Below are positions 46,560 through 55,284 of a stretch of 55,284 nucleotides of DNA, one piece after another. This DNA comes from Fragilariopsis cylindrus CCMP1102 (lineage: Eukaryota > Bacillariophyta > Bacillariophyceae > Bacillariales > Bacillariaceae). Numbering within the stretch: the stretch's first letter is position 1; every line of letters starts with the position of its first letter. The stretch lies in contig FMBT01000551.1 in the NCBI GenBank assembly GCA_900095095.1, forward strand, positions 1-55,284, given 5' to 3'. The notes under the pieces were generated by a model. It was not told the origin of the DNA. It saw nothing but the letters and a program-made list of their open reading frames with translations, and searched no databases. The position numbers and the translations under genes are program-made.

Positions 46560-48059
46560 GGCTAGTTGGCCTCTTTTCCCCCAATTTCATGTACATCTTG
46601 ATATTACTAGTAGACTATTCTTTTAGTAAATGGCTTGAATCATCGCTGTTAGGACTCTGCTTGATGACTGTTTCTTTTGTAATCTATTGTACACATTAGT
46701 CAATGGATTATTGGACATTTTCTTGGTTGCACATGTTTTACTTTTTTAGAACTTTCCTTAAGACTTTAGTCTTTACCAATTTTTGTACTGTGAAGTGCTG
46801 CCATATCGGTTTGCTATGTTTCTATGCAAATTCCTTCACTCTTTTCATGCTATGATCTATTTTGCTGGTTTCCATCTCAATAGCCATTTCTTTAGTTGCC
46901 AATTCGTGTCTACTAGTCTTGATTCTAAGTTTTCATCAAATATTTCTGGTTCATCTTCTGGTAGTACCATTTCTTTCATTGTGTATTCTTTGATAACGAG
47001 TCGTATTCTGCTACTAGTATCTACCCTCCTAATATCAATGTGTTTCTGTCTATGCATCGGTCTGTCGGTCCCCATTTCTTTTATAAATGGTACTGTAAAC
47101 TGGAAGAAACAATTGAAAGCTTCTGTTTTGTTCCTCTTCTTAGTTTTGTTTTTATTGTTGTTTTCTCTTCTTCTCTTTTCTTCCTTCTTTGATTTCTTGC
47201 ATACATAGCAGGATCCTTGACTCGTTTCCTATTTTTTATGCACAATTGTTATTGTATCTTCCATTGTTTCGGGAATTTACCTCTTAATTAATAGGTTGTC
47301 CCAACCTACTACTAATTGTTCGCCAATTAGTGGCTTGTAAGTTTATAATACTCTGGTTGTTCTTTGAGCCGAACATTGCCTTTGTAGTTGGATCTCCTTT
47401 GAAGTGTATGCTAGTAATCTTTCTTTGAAGTAAGTTAGTAATTCTTCTTTCATTATGTCACACAAGATTGGGTCAACTCTGCTCCTCAGTAGATATGTTT
47501 GTTTGATGATGTTCTTTTGTTGGCTCTTCCGTTTTGTGCATCTGAATAGGTGATCATCAACTTCTATTGAATGCCAGCATGACACACAGCGTTTGTCATG
47601 GTGGAAGTGATCTCTTATGTGTACTCTCTCTCCTGTGGGTAGTTTCTTTATGCAGTATTTTGTATTTTTATATGGCCATTGTATTCCTGTTTTGGATTGA
47701 TATGTGCTTCTTGTAGACCGGTCTGGAAATGTCCCAGTCTCTTCAAAGATGTTCCACTCCAATCAACCCTTAGGGAGAGAACTTCTGGATTGGAGGTAGT
47801 TCTACTATATTTCTCTTACCGTTCTCTTGAAGTCTCTAGTTATCTTTGTTAGTTCTCTCCCTTCAATATGAAATTGGATGATTATATTAGGACCCATTGG
47901 TACCAGAGGTTTTTCTTGTAGTCTTTTTAGTCCTGTTGTTGCTAGTTTGACTGCTTGTAAATTTAGATATGTGTTCAGGGGCATATCCGTTTCGTCATAT
48001 ACCTTGTCATCCTGATGACTTACTTTCTACCCAATTTTTGGAAATATTTTGAATTGTTA
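46560..48059 (-). mobile_element. degenerate reverse-transcriptase element (RNase H end and zinc-binding region)
   Basis: Read on the minus strand from 48030: VSHQDDKVYDETDMPLNTYL is the end of an RNase H-like domain (HQDD...LP...LN). Then come GPNIIIQFHIEGRELTKITR, two stops near 47810, and from 47762 WNIFEETG...LPTGERVHIRDH with a zinc ligand set CVSCWHSIEVDDHLFRC. This order (RNase H, linker, CxxC...HxxxC) is that of the C-terminal part of diatom RT polyproteins. A further piece at 47075-46857 and a decayed KKQSSSRVL/NNPLTNVY region (46850-46600) correspond to the C-terminal domain of the 48-kb copy. The RT itself is missing, so the copy is 5' truncated and inactive. Confidence 0.7.
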
Positions 48060-48603
48060 TATATAACTTATTATTTATAAGCTACTGCTTCGCTCCTCAA
48101 GGTCTTAGAAAGACAGTGAGTCAACAATTGACCCGCCAAATTAATCTACACTACTAGGTATTACATTGTTGGTTTTATTACAGGTTTGTCTCTAATCTGT
48201 CATCAATCATTTGTGTCTCTACTTCCGATACAGTTTGTTCTCTACTAGTTGTTCTCTTCTTTCCCAATTTATTGTACAGTTTTGATATCAAGTGATTGGT
48301 TTTATAAATGACTTTCAGTACTGGTAGTACTCTGCTTGATGATCTCTTCTTCACTAACCTGATGTACAGGTTTGTCAATGGATTGTTGGAATATTTCTCT
48401 GTTTTCATTTGCTGTGGTAGTCTCCTTGACACTTTAGTCTTTGCCTGCTTGTTTGCCGTAAAGTGTTTCCATGTCAGTTTGCTGTTCTCTTTTGCTAATT
48501 CCTTCACTCGTTTCATGCTCCTGGTACTATTGTTAACGGTGCAGTTGGAAATTTGTCATACGGTAAGGAGTGGAGCTGCAGCTTTTAAATAACAAGTTAT
48601 ATA
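48060..48603 (-). mobile_element. short RT-element derivative with inverted ends
   Basis: Minus-strand frame 48516-48178 (VKELAKENSKLTWKHF ... KKRSSSRVLPVLK ... KLGKKRTTSRE) is the C-terminal domain shared with 33225-32889 and 46.6-46.85 kb. Its 3' sequence ends at 48060 in TATATAACTTATTATTTATA, and the other end, 48603, carries the inverted counterpart TATATAACTTGTTATTTAAA; about 30 of 37 positions agree. So this 544-bp unit has terminal inverted repeats although it derives from an RT-type element. Confidence 0.6.
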
Positions 48604-49761
48604 ATATACTTGTATTTTGCTCCTTGCTGGTTCATCATTACAAGGAATGATATCGTTGTAATACTTATTGAGTAGTGTTACTAATCTTACTGCAGCAAGA
48701 AAAGCACATATTTCTGATCTGAATGACAGTGGATCAACTCAACAACCAATTGATATTACAATCAAGATTGGACAGGATAGGAGGTGTTATCAGGAGGGAT
48801 GTACACTACTTACAGAGTCAGACTAATGTTTGACAGTTTTGTATTCATAATGAGGAGCACTGTTCTAATAGCAATCTTTGGAATGTGTATGTTTTTGTGG
48901 GATAGTTAGTTTCTAGGAGGTCTGAGTTCCCCACATAGAGTTTGCAGATTGTAGGAAAAAGGGAATTTCACCAGCTTTCTTGCGTTGTAAGCTGTAAACC
49001 CATCTGTACACGGTCATTTATTTTCAAAAGAGGACCCAGAACCTACCTACAGTATATTAGTAATATACATCACATAATCTACGACCTCTAGACTACATGA
49101 AGGTCATTCAGACAGTATTTTTTAATAGACACATGACTCAGCCCCCCCCCCCCCCTCCCATACATGCTGGTCTTCTACCAAAGAACAAAAACTGCTGTAC
49201 AAACAACTTTCACATTATTTTTGATGTGATGCTAAGTAAGCTTTAGAGAGTAACTCTCTAAACATAAATATTAGTAAAGGCCTATCACTTTTGGAACAAA
49301 AGATGAAAATAGAACAGAGAAAGAGAAACCACCCCACTCCGTATCTTGCCAGAGTGTATATCTTACTACTGAATGATTGATTGGGCATGTTGACCCTACT
49401 TTAAGAGTTATTGCTGTTGCTGTTGCTGCTATTGTTGTTGTTCTGGATGTGATTGTGGTCTCTGCTCTGCTCTCTCTCTCTCTCTCTCTCTCTCTCTTTA
49501 TCCATACATAGTTCCACAGCTAAGTGAACAAGCAACTAACTCCCCGTACTCTGTACATCATATCCAGCACTACTACTAACTAATTGAAACTGTTGACCAG
49601 CACAAAGTGCTAGTAGCACCCCAACTTGAAATCCTAAGTGAATAAACAATCTAATAACAGAAAAGGGGAAAGCACAGATGTGCAACAACAGTAATATTTT
49701 AGTAGATTGTAGTATGAAAAACATTTGTGACAATGATCCACTGAGAAAATCAAAAGACAAA
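48604..49761. other. intergenic stretch
   Basis: Contains 14 C at 49142-49155 and a CT repeat at 49467-49498. No gene recognised. Confidence 0.4.
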
Positions 49762-49991
49762 ATGTCGGAATCAAAAGATAATCATCAGGATATATTTCTA
49801 TATTCCATTGCTGTTGCAAATCTCTCGAACGAGTCTCGATTCGGAACATGAACGTTGTTGATCCTGATTTTGGTTTTGATGCTGCTGCTGATGATATTGT
49901 GAATGAGGATGAATGTTATCAATCAACAAAAGTGGATCTTGACACAAAATATACGAATATTATGTTACGAATTGAACTATCCGGAATATAA
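49762..49991 (+). CDS. small hypothetical protein, one apparent shift
   Basis: ATG 49762 opens MSESKDNHQDIFLYSIAVAN and stops at TGA 49849. The overlapping frame from 49848 reads MNVVDPDFGFDAAADDIVNE and ends at TAA 49989. Both halves have normal protein composition, and a single added base near 49846 would make one acidic protein of about 76 residues. No family recognised. Other models (two exons, chance) are possible. Confidence 0.3.
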
Positions 49992-50952
49992 TTATTGATT
50001 TGAATTGAAACAGCGACATGATCGATTTGATCGACGTGCAATGGTTGATTCATACATCATCAACGATTAAGGCGAAACGTTGTCGTCAACGACAATGCAT
50101 CCATTAAGAATGCAAAAAAAGAACGGAAGTTGATGTGATCAATATATAATACACCTCAATGAATAAAGAACGTTGCTTATAAGGTATTTCCTCTATTTAT
50201 TGCTGCAAGTTAGGCGGTCAATTTTCATACAATAAAAGAAATGCTAACTAGTAGAGTATGTATTATAACAGAAAAAAGTGAAAACAAATCAAACTCGATT
50301 GTTTGCTGTTTGCAATTCAGTATAATCATTGTGATTATTAGATTGACGGTATCTTCGTTTCTCGTATTGGACAATAGTCAGTCAGTCAGTCAGAACGTAT
50401 GAATATTTAAAAAAAAAATCAGATCCAGTTGAGTCAGTCGATGAGGAAGGAACCAATCCTCTCTCTCTCTCTCTCGTTTCTTGATCACACACTCTCTCTG
50501 TCTCATTGTACTACTTCGAAGTAATTACATAGAGATGATTCATTCATTCCCCTCCACATTATACTCCCTAACAATCAGATCACAATGCTAACTTTCTTCA
50601 TTGCTATCAGTAGCACTTTTCCTGGTAACTTATTACCTCACATTTATCGAATATTCCTTATCATATATTATTGTATCAATCAAAAATGAAAGGTCAAATC
50701 CTTTTCTTCAATTCAAAGTAAATAAAGGGTCAAATATGTATGCTGCTTATTCTCTTCTCTTCGTTGTGGGCCTTACGAAAAGAAAGAATCTAATACTTTG
50801 AGAACTAACTGATAAAATGTGTACTGTGATTTTTATTTCACTCCCCTCCTGCCCCGCCCCCCGACGGCGAAGTTGTGATATTTGTGCATTTACTGCGTCT
50901 TGTGTGTTACTCCTGCTGTTGATTTTGAGCATGTAGTAGTAGTTTCTTTTCT
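49992..50952. other. intergenic stretch
   Basis: CTCTCT runs at 50458-50475 and a GTCA repeat at about 50378-50393. Non-coding as far as can be seen; the last 200 bases are the 3' flank of PET117. Confidence 0.4.
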
Positions 50953-51120
50953 TTACGTTTTTTGTTTTATTCGTTCCTTATCACGTTCAACACCAGCTTT
51001 CATTGATTCACGATCACGAATTTGTGATTCATGTGAATACATAACAGCACCAATTGCAACTAGAGATGTTGTCAACATCACAATTGCTGGTCCTTTACCT
51101 TTTGGTAAAAAAGAAGCCAT
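50953..51120 (-). CDS. PET117: PET117-like cytochrome c oxidase assembly factor
   Basis: A 55-codon intact frame starts at ATG 51120 (MASFLPKGKGPAIVM), has one membrane helix (residues about 12-28), and continues HESQIRDRESMKAGVERDKE RIKQK. The pattern of a single N-terminal helix followed by HxxQxxxRxxMxxGVxRDxER is the PET117 signature. PET117 sits in the mitochondrial inner membrane and helps couple haem a synthesis (COX15) to COX assembly. It is shorter than the human protein (81 residues) but ends at a similar charged helix. At 55 residues it is easily missed by length cut-offs. Confidence 0.75.
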   Translation of the reverse strand: MASFLPKGKGPAIVMLTTSLVAIGAVMYSHESQIRDRESMKAGVERDKERIKQKT

Positions 51121-52393
51121 TATTATTATTTTTATTACACTATTTTTATGTTTCTTCTTCTTCTTCTCCTCAAAATGTCGTACGTTTTGTTCTGCTCATG
51201 CACTACGGACTGCACACAGATTTCACTAGTATGTATACTATACTAACAAGGTTTGACGATGCTGAGTTTGAGCTTGAGCTTGAGTTAGAGTTGATAGTTA
51301 GTATCGGATCAGTGATCGGCGGATAAAGATTATGCATTTCTTTTAACGACGATTTTTCACAAAAAAAAAAGATGAAAAGAAATCGAATGAATCGAATGAA
51401 CAATCACACCAATATCCCGTCGAAGGCCTGACATTCTTTGTATACTTGCGTACAGTACGTTCAGACCACACAATAATTATTTAAACGTTGTTAGGCTTGT
51501 GCGTTCTCACTACAGTACTAAGTACAGATGTAGTCGCGCAATGACGTCGTCACGTAATCAACCATAAGACGCCTGTCCTTCACAACCTACATTGATTAAA
51601 AAAATGCTTTGTTTTTTATCTACTTGTACATTATTTTTTTCAATTTCGACGCACGACACACTGCACGAAAAGAGCTAACTCTCACTCACATGCTCTCACG
51701 GTACTAGTATGGTACAGTATGCGCCGCTGATCAGCAGCACGTGATTGATCTCTCAATATCACAAATTAAACTTTGGTTTAACCAAGTTCGGAAATAAATT
51801 ATACGGCCCTTGTTATGCAAAATGGTAAGCAAAAAAACCCCCGTTGTATGGTATAAATGTATGTAGTAATCCTATTGAGACCAATACTTGTGGGGAAGTA
51901 GGTAGCTACGAGCAAGCGATTAGAAATAGGATGGGCGGCGATTGTTGTCTTTTGGAAAGACAAAAAGGATAACGCCGATGTGATACACGTCTGTCCTTCA
52001 TCCGCCAAAAAAAGAGTTCGAAACATTTTACCGTGTGTTTACTAGAGCCCAGAAAAATCGAGTTCGTATTTATCTTCCAAAGGTGAACTCGTATGTTTGG
52101 GGTTGTGATTGATTTTATTGGATAACATACATGACATACACACAACACACACACACACATGGAACAAGAATATGATTGTCAATGTGTGCTGTGCTGTGCT
52201 GTGCTGTGCTATGCTTCTATTCCATGAGATCCGACAGAGATAATGTAGATGAAATAATTGTTGACCTGGTTTTGGTGTAGTGGAGGTGTCGTCCTGTCGT
52301 CCTGGAAATGAAAAATCAAAAAAAAAAAACGAAACTAAAGCTCACACAAAATATTTGTATTATTCAAATCACTTCTTCTTTTTTCATATTCGT
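51121..52393. other. divergent intergenic region
   Basis: Between PET117 (-) and the DDX3 gene (+). Contains an A10 run (51360-51369), GAATC-type pentamers near 51382-51400 and a GTGCT repeat at 52185-52208. No gene supported. Confidence 0.4.
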
Positions 52394-54822
52394 ATGTCTT
52401 CCCGAAACAACAATAACAACAACAAACTTATCGACAATGACGAATCCAACAAAAACATAACTAACAATCAAATCAAATCAAAAAACAATTAAAGGATCTA
52501 AATATGTGCCGCCGCATCTGAGAAACTCTCAGAGTGGTGGTGGTGGAAGTGATTCCCAACAACAGCAACAACCTGCCCGAAGTAGTTACAGTGGTGGAGG
52601 TGGCGGTGGCGGTGGTGGTGGCCGCGGAGGTGGAGGAGGAGGTTACAACAACGACCGGTAAGTTATTTTGAATACAAGAAAAAATTGAATCGAATTGATG
52701 ACAAATGTGGTAAAAACTCGTTGAAAAGCAAGAGAGAGCGAGAAAAAAAGTGAAAAAGCTAGGAACTAGATCAGAATTTAAAGCTAGAATGAAATGTTCG
52801 ACAAATTTATTCGTAATAACTTGATTCATAAACTAACTTTTACTCATTTCTGTGTTTTCTTTCCCCTGAACTTTGTGTTTGTTTTAATTAATATTTGTCT
52901 ATATTTTCTAGACGAGGAAGCAACCATGGCGATGACCGACGTGGAAGTTACGGTGGTGGAAGAGGTGGTGGTGATTCAAGAGGACCACCACCACAAGGAG
53001 GTGGGGGTGGTGGAGGAGGAGAACCTCGTCGTAATTCTCGTTGGAGTGAAGTAGATGCCGGTGGTGGAGGTGATGACCGTCGTGGAAGTAACTATGGTGA
53101 TCGTGGTGGAGGACGAGGCGGTGGTGGCGGATATAACGACCGTCGTGGTTCTTCCTACGGTTCACGTACCAATGAACGTGGATTCCATGGTGATATTCAA
53201 CCCGATCCACGTATGGAACGTCAACTGTTCGGACAAGAAGATCATCAAGTTACCGGTATTAACTTCGATAATTATGATAAAATCCCTGTTGAAGTTTCTG
53301 GTGAAAATTCACCTGATCCTATTACCGAGTACACCGTTGATACTATCGGTGAAGATCTGTATCGTAATACCCAACTTTGTGGATACCAACGACCAACACC
53401 TGTCCAAAAATATTCTTGTCCTATCGGTAGTGCCGGTCGGGATTTAATGGCCTGTGCCCAAACTGGTTCTGGTAAAACTGCTGGTTTCTTATTTCCGATC
53501 ATTATGGCTATGATTAAGAATGGTGGACGAGAAGCTCCTGATAATGGTCGCCGTCAGGTCTATCCTGAAGCATTGATCATGGCCCCAACACGTGAACTTG
53601 CACAACAAATTTATGAAGAAGGTCGTCGTTTCTGTTACTGTACCGGAATTGCTACAGTCTGTATTTATGGTGGTGCAGAAGTTAGAGAACAACTCCGTCA
53701 AATCGAGCGTGGTTGTGATTTATTAGTTGCAACTCCTGGTCGACTTGTCGATTTGATTGAACGTGGTCGTCTCGGTATGGACAATATCCAATTCTTAGTC
53801 TTGGACGAAGCTGATCGTATGCTTGATATGGGTTTCGGTACGTGTCGTGCCGTGCCGTGTTATTTTTTTGACCTCTTTTTTGTTTTGATACAATATTCTC
53901 TAATACAACCTATCCTATGCTATCATTCTTCTTGTCCTGTACAGAGCCTCAAATTCGTCGCATTGTCGAAGAATCCGGTATGCCTCAAGGTGATGGCCGT
54001 CAAACAATGATGTTCAGTGCGACCTTCCCCGCTCAGATCCAACGTTTGGCAAGTGATTTCCTCCGTGATTATATCTTTTTAACTGTTGGTCGTGTCGGAG
54101 CGGCTTCCAAAGATGTTACTCAAACGGTTGAGTACGTCGAAGAACGTGACAAGTTGGATGCTGTCATGAAATACCTTTTGACGATTGAGGATGGATTAAT
54201 TTTGATCTTCACAGAAACTAAGCGTAACTGTGATTACCTCGAGGACGTATTGTGTGCCAAGGGCTTTCCTGCTTGTTCCATTCACGGTGATAAGAGCCAA
54301 CGTGAACGTGAAGATTCGTTACGTAGTTTCAAAAAGGGTATCACTCCCGTTATGGCAGCTACCGATGTTGCTAGTCGTGGTTTGGACATCCCCAATGTCA
54401 CTCAAGTTATCAATTACGATTTACCAACCAACATTGATGATTATGTGCATCGAATTGGACGTACTGGTCGTGCTGGAAACACCGGTAACGCACTTTCTTT
54501 CGTAAATGAAAAGAATTCCGGTGTTATCCGTGAACTTCGTGATATGCTCGATGAGAATGAGCAGGTAGTTCCTCCATGGCTGAACCAAATGGCAGCCAAC
54601 AGTGGTAACCGCGGTGGTGGTGGTCGTGGCCGTAATAGCGGTGGCAGCAAGAACTTTGGTGGACGTGATTTCCGTAAAAGTGGCGGCGGTGGAGGAGGAG
54701 GAGGTGGTGGAGGAGGACAACGCCAAAGTGGGTACGGTGGTGGTGGAGGCTTCGGTGGTGGCGGTGGATATGGAGGAGGAAGCGGAAGCAGCAATGGTGG
54801 CAACTTTGGTGGTGCCTGGTAA
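52394..54822 (+). CDS. DED1: DDX3/DED1-type DEAD-box RNA helicase
   Basis: Exons 52394-52657, 52912-53837 and 53945-54822 with clean GT-AG borders. Near the N-terminus [11 protein letters not shown] is the DDX3/DED1 conserved block. The helicase core has the Q motif ([14 protein letters not shown]), motif I AQTGSGKT, Ia PTRELAQQ, Ib [48 protein letters not shown] and [12 protein letters not shown]. Both ends are Gly/Arg-rich (RGG-like). DED1 unwinds 5' UTR structure during translation initiation and enters stress granules. Exon 1 is not quite open: the start frame ([12 protein letters not shown]) reaches a TAA at 52490, and the KYVPPHLRN frame begins just after; the AAATC/A6 repeat at 52470-52488 must have one base too many or two too few. 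Exons 2 and 3 are intact. Confidence 0.92.
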
Positions 54823-54905
54823 AATAAAAACAATGCAATGCAAATTCCTCTCTTTCTTCTCTACTGCTTTGGCACACACGGACGATCTTCAAAATTCTCC
54901 CTGTC

Positions 54906-55022
54906 TCATAAACTTCGTTCCTTATTTACAAAATTAGTCCTTAATAATTTCATCTCTCGTAGTACATGTGTAGCATCATCCGGCACAAGGACGTCCAGAA
55001 AACTACCATGTGGGATTGGATT
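54906..55022 (-). pseudogene. possible exon relic
   Basis: On the minus strand an open stretch reads NPIPHGSFLDVLVPDDATHV then LREMKLLRTNFVNKERSL and a TGA at 54906. It looks like the C-terminus of a real protein but has no acceptor AG upstream and no coding sequence from there to the window end. The plus strand is also open here (ending RKLPCGIGL, stop about 55024), so the call is weak. Confidence 0.2.
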
Positions 55023-55284
55023 ATAAAAAATAAAAAAATAAAATTTCACACGCGATTAATTCTTTTATTGTTAAACAATTTATTAAAAATCGAATCATCA
55101 AATAATTACTGTTACATAATTCATTGTAGGAGGTCACCTCCTAGTTTGTGTACAGATATATTATTATACCGAATACAGGAACACCTCTAAGAAAAGAAAA
55201 AGCAGTGCTAACTAGTCGTTCGTCGTCCTACTATTAGCCTTCTATAGTGCTTCTACTAGCTTGTAGTGCAGTTGGTACCTCTGT

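Noticed and set aside
54441-54833. Minus-strand frame with long poly-Pro
   Set aside because: Antisense of the Gly-rich tail of the DDX3 helicase.
55127-55143. 17-bp palindrome TAGGAGGTCACCTCCTA
   Set aside because: A single short hairpin with no associated gene; could be chance.
1-55284. tRNA, rRNA, CRISPR or bacterial operon features
   Set aside because: None seen by eye; gene structure, introns and composition are those of a eukaryotic nuclear genome.

Overview
This is a nuclear eukaryotic window, AT-rich and full of microsatellites, with short GT-AG introns (about 100-700 nt) and proteins padded with Q, N, S, D and G runs. A diatom is the best guess. The main reason is a four-exon gene at 41857-44440 carrying the DUF6824 domain, which I know mainly from diatoms. 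Degenerate PSxxPS surface-protein sequence and the style of the reverse-transcriptase relics fit this. The species cannot be fixed from the window.

Layout, left to right: possible copia-like LTR end (1-430); IQ-motif protein (-); long gene-poor stretch with one degenerate ORF; RAD51 (-); satellite, tandem duplications and a PSxxPS relic (9.5-11.2 kb); FYV7-like rRNA-processing protein (+); four-span membrane protein (-); small uncertain gene (-); 2OG-Fe(II) oxygenase (+); BRAP-type RING/UBP-zinc-finger ubiquitin ligase (-); TrmH/SpoU rRNA/tRNA 2'-O-methyltransferase (-); MYND-finger protein (+); DCP1 (-); mitochondrial DUF1279/FAM210-like protein (-); GC-rich surface-protein gene with broken frames (+); methylmalonate-semialdehyde dehydrogenase (-); a MITE-rich segment with an RT-element fragment and a GC-rich membrane-protein gene (32.1-34.7 kb); Asn/Ser-rich nuclear-type protein (+); DUF4386-like membrane protein (-); small membrane protein with an in-frame TAG (+); DUF6824 protein (-); RT-element relics (46.5-48.6 kb); small hypothetical (+); PET117 (-); DDX3/DED1 RNA helicase (+).

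The genes are ordinary housekeeping functions (recombination, RNA processing and decay, RNA modification, mitochondrial metabolism and assembly) and are not arranged as a pathway. Two features dominate. First, many otherwise convincing genes (RAD51, BRAP, 2OG oxygenase, MYND, DUF1279, MMSDH, the 35-kb gene) are broken by shifts that one extra base, usually in a short homopolymer, would repair. This looks like systematic homopolymer under-calling in the assembly rather than mass pseudogenisation, so simple gene finding will split these genes. Second, the 27.7-34.7 kb segment has been rearranged by transposable elements: a MITE built of palindromic 42-bp repeats with an unfilled paralogous site nearby, a Stowaway-like MITE, an RT-element fragment, and a copy of an MMSDH intron/exon boundary ending exactly at the start codon of a compositionally foreign gene. 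Very short exons (10 nt and 19 nt) are needed to complete two conserved proteins.
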